Assembly: GCA_035772735.1 (NCBI GenBank)
Contig: JASDFA010000010.1
Coordinates: forward strand, 136,031,001-136,095,000
Reading direction: 5' to 3'
DNA from: Datura wrightii
Taxonomy: Eukaryota > Streptophyta > Magnoliopsida > Solanales > Solanaceae
DNA: 64,000 nucleotides
The notes beneath the pieces were generated by a model. It was not told where the DNA came from and searched no databases. It worked only from the letters and a program-made list of their open reading frames with translations. Below, piece after piece: positions 60,275 to 64,000 of this stretch. Every line of letters begins with the position of its first letter. Within the stretch, counting starts at the first letter, position 1. A program made the position numbers and the translations under genes.

Positions 60275-60980
60275 GTATGTTTTCCGATTATCTCTCAAGT
60301 TTTTGTCGATTTTATTCGAATTTAAGCATAGGAGGTGAACTAAATCACCCTAAGTCGAAATTTAGCATGAATTTGAGTTATTCCTTGATTGATAAATGTT
60401 TGGAATGTTGTAATGATCGTTTGAACTTGTCGATTGCATGAATTATTCGAATTTGCTTGCGAAATTCAATTCTAGGGCTTGGTTGTTGGAATCGAAATTG
60501 GTAACTTATTAAATTTATGAATTATAGGTCGGGTTGTATGTATTGAAGGAGATAAGTCGTTGTAGAATATTGTTTGAATGTAATAGACGACGAATTCTCG
60601 GGTTTTTGGGAAAATGTTGAAAATTGTTCAAATTGGGTTGATTATATAGGTTCATGTGTATATAGAATTTTTGTTGTTGTTTTTGTTTTGTTGTTTTTCT
60701 TTGCTAAGTGCGATGGTTGAATTGCTAAAGATGGTAGTGATTGGGATTAGCTGTATGAAGCCTGAGTAGTACGCTAAAGTTATACCGTCGAATTTTTCTT
60801 TGCGAACGCACTAAGCATGAATTGTATAGTTGTTAGTTTTTGGTGTAAATAAAGTTATTCTTGCCGTAGTATCGTAACTGTAGCTAAGGACTAAGTGTAG
60901 GGTAAACTTAGTTGAACCCGACCTTAGCGAAGTTAATATTCATTTAGCTTGACATTGCTCTTGTTTATATGTGTTGACAG
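60275..60980 (+). other. Probable 706-base intron
   Basis: Donor GTATGT at 60275; T-rich body (for example 60660-60710); acceptor TATGTGTTGACAG ending at 60980, six bases before the ATG. No ORF inside beyond short chance frames. Confidence 0.5.
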
Positions 60981-60985
60981 GTAAA

Positions 60986-62206
60986 ATGGCAAGTAGGCAG
61001 GATAAGGGTAAAGGTGCATCAACTTCAGGCACCGGGAGAAAAAGACTTAGATTGGGCACAACAGTCCCAGCTGCACCAGCAGTTCCGCGCGGCCAACGCC
61101 GCCAATACGGAATGAGGTGGGTAACTGATGAGGGGAAGAAGTGGTATGCCAAGCATAAAGAAAACAAATACTTCCCCGAGGAGCATATTGCACGGGAACC
61201 ATTAGCACAGGAGTTCCCCCGCATAGTTCAAAGGATCGAGGCAGCTGGGCTCAGCTTCATCTTTCAGGAGCCCAAGGAATGCAACCTACATCTAGTCTGG
61301 GAGTTCTATGCTAATTGGAACCCGGCAATCAGAAGCCACACAGTAAATATCAGAGGGCAGATAGTCACTCTAGAACCCCAGCAGCTAAATGCCATCATTG
61401 GAGCGCGGGACACAGACGCACACATTCTCCGCCAGCTGAACATCACCCCACCATATGCCGATATCAGACGCACATTGTGTGGGGCTCGATCCACAGCCAG
61501 ATGGAGCAGACATAAGGAAAGGGGTTACCACCAGACTCTGCTGTATTCTCAAATGAACAGGGAGGCCAGAATATGGCTAAAGATAGTCTGTTCGTGCCTA
61601 ATCCCGGGGGTGCACATGACTGATGTGACCCGGGACCGTGTTTGCCTGGGGTACACCCTGATGAAAGGTCTGGAGATTAATGTTGGGGCGGTCATCATAT
61701 CCGCCATGAAGAGAGCCCGACTACACCAGGGCCATAGTTATGGGTTCGGGGGACTAATCACCACCTTTCTCCGGGGCCTCGACGTCGAGGGAGAGGCTTT
61801 GGACTACATCCCACAGTTGGAGCGGAGGGCCCTTGACGTGACCAAAACTAAGGCCCCCGACACCACACACGGGCTAGTGCTGACGCTTGGCGAGCGACGT
61901 GCTCGTGACGACCAGTACATGGCACGGATGTTTGGAATGCAAATGCTCCAGCTTCGGATTGGTGGGAGACCAGCCACGGAGGAGGAGCTATGGCAACTCG
62001 AGCTGGATTACCCGTTTGGCGAAAACACCAAGGCTCTATGCCGAGTGGGGCCAGCCTTTGTAGAGCCCACTGACGATGATGTCCCCACGGACGAGGAGAC
62101 ACGTCAGGAGGACTCCGATGTAGAGTCCGATGACGACGACGGAGGCGACTCGGACATGGGCGATGAGGCAGCAGCACCTGATGAAGAAGTGGAATACTTT
62201 GACTGA
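60986..62206 (+). CDS. Accessory ORF of AT, putative plant transposon protein domain, 406 aa
   Basis: Intact 406-residue ORF; I take ATG 60986 (MASRQDKGKG) rather than in-frame upstream GTG because it follows a likely splice acceptor. A basic, low-complexity N-terminus (1-40) precedes a globular region with WVTDEGKKWYAKHKENKYFP, WEFYANWNPAIRSHTVNIRG, QQLNAIIGARD and CSCLIPGVHMTDVTRDRVCL. This pattern matches what I know as the 'putative plant transposon protein' family found downstream of pol in Athila/Tat-type elements (recalled, not searched). The last ~40 residues are strongly acidic. I see no signal peptide or clear membrane segment, so it does not look like an envelope glycoprotein although it sits in the env position. 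Molecular role unknown. Confidence 0.8.
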   Translation: MASRQDKGKGASTSGTGRKRLRLGTTVPAAPAVPRGQRRQYGMRWVTDEGKKWYAKHKENKYFPEEHIAREPLAQEFPRIVQRIEAAGLSFIFQEPKECNLHLVWEFYANWNPAIRSHTVNIRGQIVTLEPQQLNAIIGARDTDAHILRQLNITPPYADIRRTLCGARSTARWSRHKERGYHQTLLYSQMNREARIWLKIVCSCLIPGVHMTDVTRDRVCLGYTLMKGLEINVGAVIISAMKRARLHQGHSYGFGGLITTFLRGLDVEGEALDYIPQLERRALDVTKTKAPDTTHGLVLTLGERRARDDQYMARMFGMQMLQLRIGGRPATEEELWQLELDYPFGENTKALCRVGPAFVEPTDDDVPTDEETRQEDSDVESDDDDGGDSDMGDEAAAPDEEVEYFD

Positions 62207-62249
62207 TCAGGGAGTTCCACCACCCAATTTTGTGATTTTTAATTTTTGT

Positions 62250-62290
62250 GAACACTGGGGACAGTGTTCGATTTAAGTGTGGGGTGGGGA
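62250..62290 (+). other. Hairpin plus internal polypurine-like motif (AT)
   Basis: 8-bp perfect stem GAACACTG/CAGTGTTC with loop GGGA (62250-62269), one G, then ATTTAAGTGTGGGGTGGGGA (62271-62290). Same arrangement as E2 at 14241-14201. Confidence 0.8.
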
Positions 62291-64000
62291 GTAGTTAGGT
62301 GCTGGGGCTGGGCTGGTTTGCTTGTATGCCTTACTCTGTATTTTTGTATGTATGTTTCCCTGTGTTTGTGAATTGCAAAATGTTTTGTATTTGTAAATAT
62401 TTGTGGTAATTGATGTGTGTTATGGGATGTTGTGGTTTCCAGCTAAGTCTGTAAAAATTTTGTAAATATTTTATTAATTTAATTTTTTTCTATCGAAATG
62501 ATCGATATTTTTAAAATTTTGCGAAAATATTTTGTTTATATTTAAAATATTTTGTAAATATTTTTCCATCGAAATGATCGATGTGTTGCAAAATGTTTCA
62601 AATTTTTTTATTTTTGGGTTTCTCGGCGTTTGTTTTCGGTTCTTTTACCGAGAATTGTCCCATTGAACCAACGTCATAGTTAGTGACTGTTCCCTATGAT
62701 GGATGGATGACGACCGTCTTAAGGGAAATGTAGTCGGTAGGAGTAGTGATTTTAATTTATTTTCAGTTTTTTTCTTTGGTGGATTGCATCACGGAACCTG
62801 TAGTTACTATATGGTTGTGAAATGTTGGTTGCGTGTTATACATGATATTCAAAATGTAAAGGTGATTCGTATGAAAGCAAGCAGTTTTGTAAATATGTTG
62901 AGATACCTAGGCTGTAGAGTTCGATTCGGTGTGATTGAGGCTTAATTTTTGAATTCATGTAATTAGCTAATTAAAGAGTCTGTGAATGCATCTTGAGTCG
63001 AGCATGTGCATGAAGTGTGAAGTGAGGTATTGTTATTCCATGCTATTGTGAAGTGTCTAGAACTTGCCTGGTGTGTGTACAAAACGAAATGAAGGAGGTG
63101 TAGTGTTTGAAAGGATGTAGGCATTTTTTTGTTTTAACCGAGAGTTTCTAATTTTTTTCTTGTCATACTACCCTTTTTATGTGATTGTATACCCTAGTCA
63201 GCCCGTTGAGCCTTTAGCCTATTATTTCTTTCTTTTGTCCAAAAAGCTTAAACTAAGCTTAATTCTTTCTTTTCATTAGCCGTAAAGTCTATACAAAACT
63301 CTTAAGCGCTTAAGAAGAACAAAAATTTTCCCAAAGTGTCAAAGAGTGAGAATGGTGAAAAGAAAAAGAAAAGCAGAGTGAGGAAAGGAAAGAAAAGGTT
63401 GAAGGTGCACTTGCTATAACTAAATGATAATGAAGGTGCATGAAAAACCTTTGTTTTTGAGTCAAGTGTGCTTGATGAAATGGGCCATACGAAAGTAAAC
63501 CATCATGAATGGGATGATGAAAAAAAAAAAAAAAAGAGAGAAACAATGTCCATACGTTGATGGGAATGTGTTGAAAAGGCGCTTAATGATGCTAGTGGCT
63601 ATTATTGGCTAATCCAGTATGTACTAGTTCCATAGCTTCCATTACAACCCATTAAAGTCCTACGTGATCTTACATTGCATTTCTTTATATTAGTGGAGTA
63701 ATACACTAAGGGAAAGCTTATGGGTCATGACATGATGCATGTGAATTCTTTTGGGAGAGAGAGTGAAATTAATTTTTACATGCCCCTACTTGAATGTTTG
63801 TGTGTCACATGAGCATAAAGGGGAAGATTCTCTTGAGTTGTGAGGGCACATGCTTGATGAAATATTGATTTTCGTGTCGGATATCTTGATTAGCTGATTT
63901 GCATGAGTTTTCCGATATCGAGAGTCTATTCTTAAAGTCTAGGAAGTCTTGATGTATTAAAGGTCATTGCATTGTTAAGACCATGCATGTTTTCTTGATG
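62291..64000 (+). other. 3' non-coding region of AT (continues)
   Basis: No gene; the 3' LTR is not reached. Shared blocks with E2 and E3: 62670-62720 (CATAGTTAG...GATGGATGGATGACGAC), 63055-63080 (CTAGAACTTGCCTGG), a purine-rich tract at 63310-63410, and 63692-63726 (AGTGGAGTAATACACTAAGG). ATCGAAATGATCGAT occurs twice (about 62493 and 62569). An A16 run is near 63521-63536. Confidence 0.8.

Larger units (their letters stand above)
52674..64000 (+). mobile_element. Element AT: Athila-type Gypsy, runs off the window
   Basis: 5' LTR 52674-54100, Asp-type PBS, gag-pol in one frame (54242-59614), structured box, LTR-like internal promoter, accessory ORF, hairpin plus PPT-like motif, and a long 3' non-coding region. 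The 3' LTR is not reached. The five bases before it, TACAC, should be the target duplication. It is inserted in E3's LTR, so it is younger than E3. Confidence 0.95.

Noticed and set aside
60986..62206. Envelope glycoprotein gene
   Set aside because: In the env position, but no signal peptide, membrane span or cysteine pattern is visible; sequence fits the putative plant transposon protein family.
52674..64000. Integrated pararetrovirus (caulimovirid) instead of a retrotransposon
   Set aside because: LTR, Asp-type PBS, protease-RT-RNase H-integrase order and integrase catalytic residues fit Athila; no movement-protein motif seen.

Overview
This 64 kb window looks like nuclear heterochromatin of a flowering plant, probably a eudicot. 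The Gag sequences resemble Gypsy families I associate with Solanaceae (inference from memory, not a search). I see no host gene, rRNA or tRNA. Almost everything is LTR retrotransposon, nested several layers deep, plus one Helitron-like stretch. LTR ends (TG...CA), five-base target duplications, primer-binding sites (PBS) and polypurine tracts (PPT) were read by eye.

Layout. (1) 1-898: end of an Athila-like LTR with its PBS. (2) About 1480-4104: minus-strand fragment of a Tekay/Del-type LTR. (3) 4105-5579: AT-rich DNA with two abutting Helitron-like ends. (4) E1, a decayed plus-strand Tekay/Del-type Gypsy element: LTR 5580-8059, gag/protease to 9998, pol resuming at 32421, 3' LTR from 35660. 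(5) E1 is split by a minus-strand solo LTR (S1, 9999-32420). S1 is itself split by element D (10509-21367, duplication GTAGG) and by a minus-strand chromodomain Gypsy element, G2 (22458-31920). D's 5' LTR is split by E2 (11148-17090, duplication AGAAG). (6) 35960-37359: LTR scraps. (7) M2, a minus-strand Gypsy element (37360-47565), carries solo LTR S2 (40470-43054, duplication GCTTG) in its integrase. (8) M2's 5' LTR is interrupted by E3 (from 47566), a minus-strand element with no coding capacity. E3's second LTR is interrupted by AT (52674 to the window end), a plus-strand Athila-type element.

The interesting biology is in the Athila-like group AT, E2, E3 and D. AT has gag-pol in one frame, broken only by eight nonsense codons. 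Downstream it has an intact 406-residue accessory ORF in the env-like position, preceded by a copy of the LTR promoter cassette, a TATA box and a probable intron. E2 has LTRs and leader like those of AT, but in place of gag-pol it has one intact ORF with a Gag-like zinc knuckle and a coiled coil; it is probably mobilised by AT relatives. E3 and D encode essentially nothing.

All four keep the same non-coding parts: an Asp-type PBS, a structured box right after the coding slot whose hairpin shows compensatory changes, an internal copy of the PPT, a purine-rich tract, and (in AT, E2 and E3) further conserved blocks. The internal PPT copy changes together with the terminal PPT between families. 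These conserved RNA/DNA signals are my best candidate for an undescribed system.
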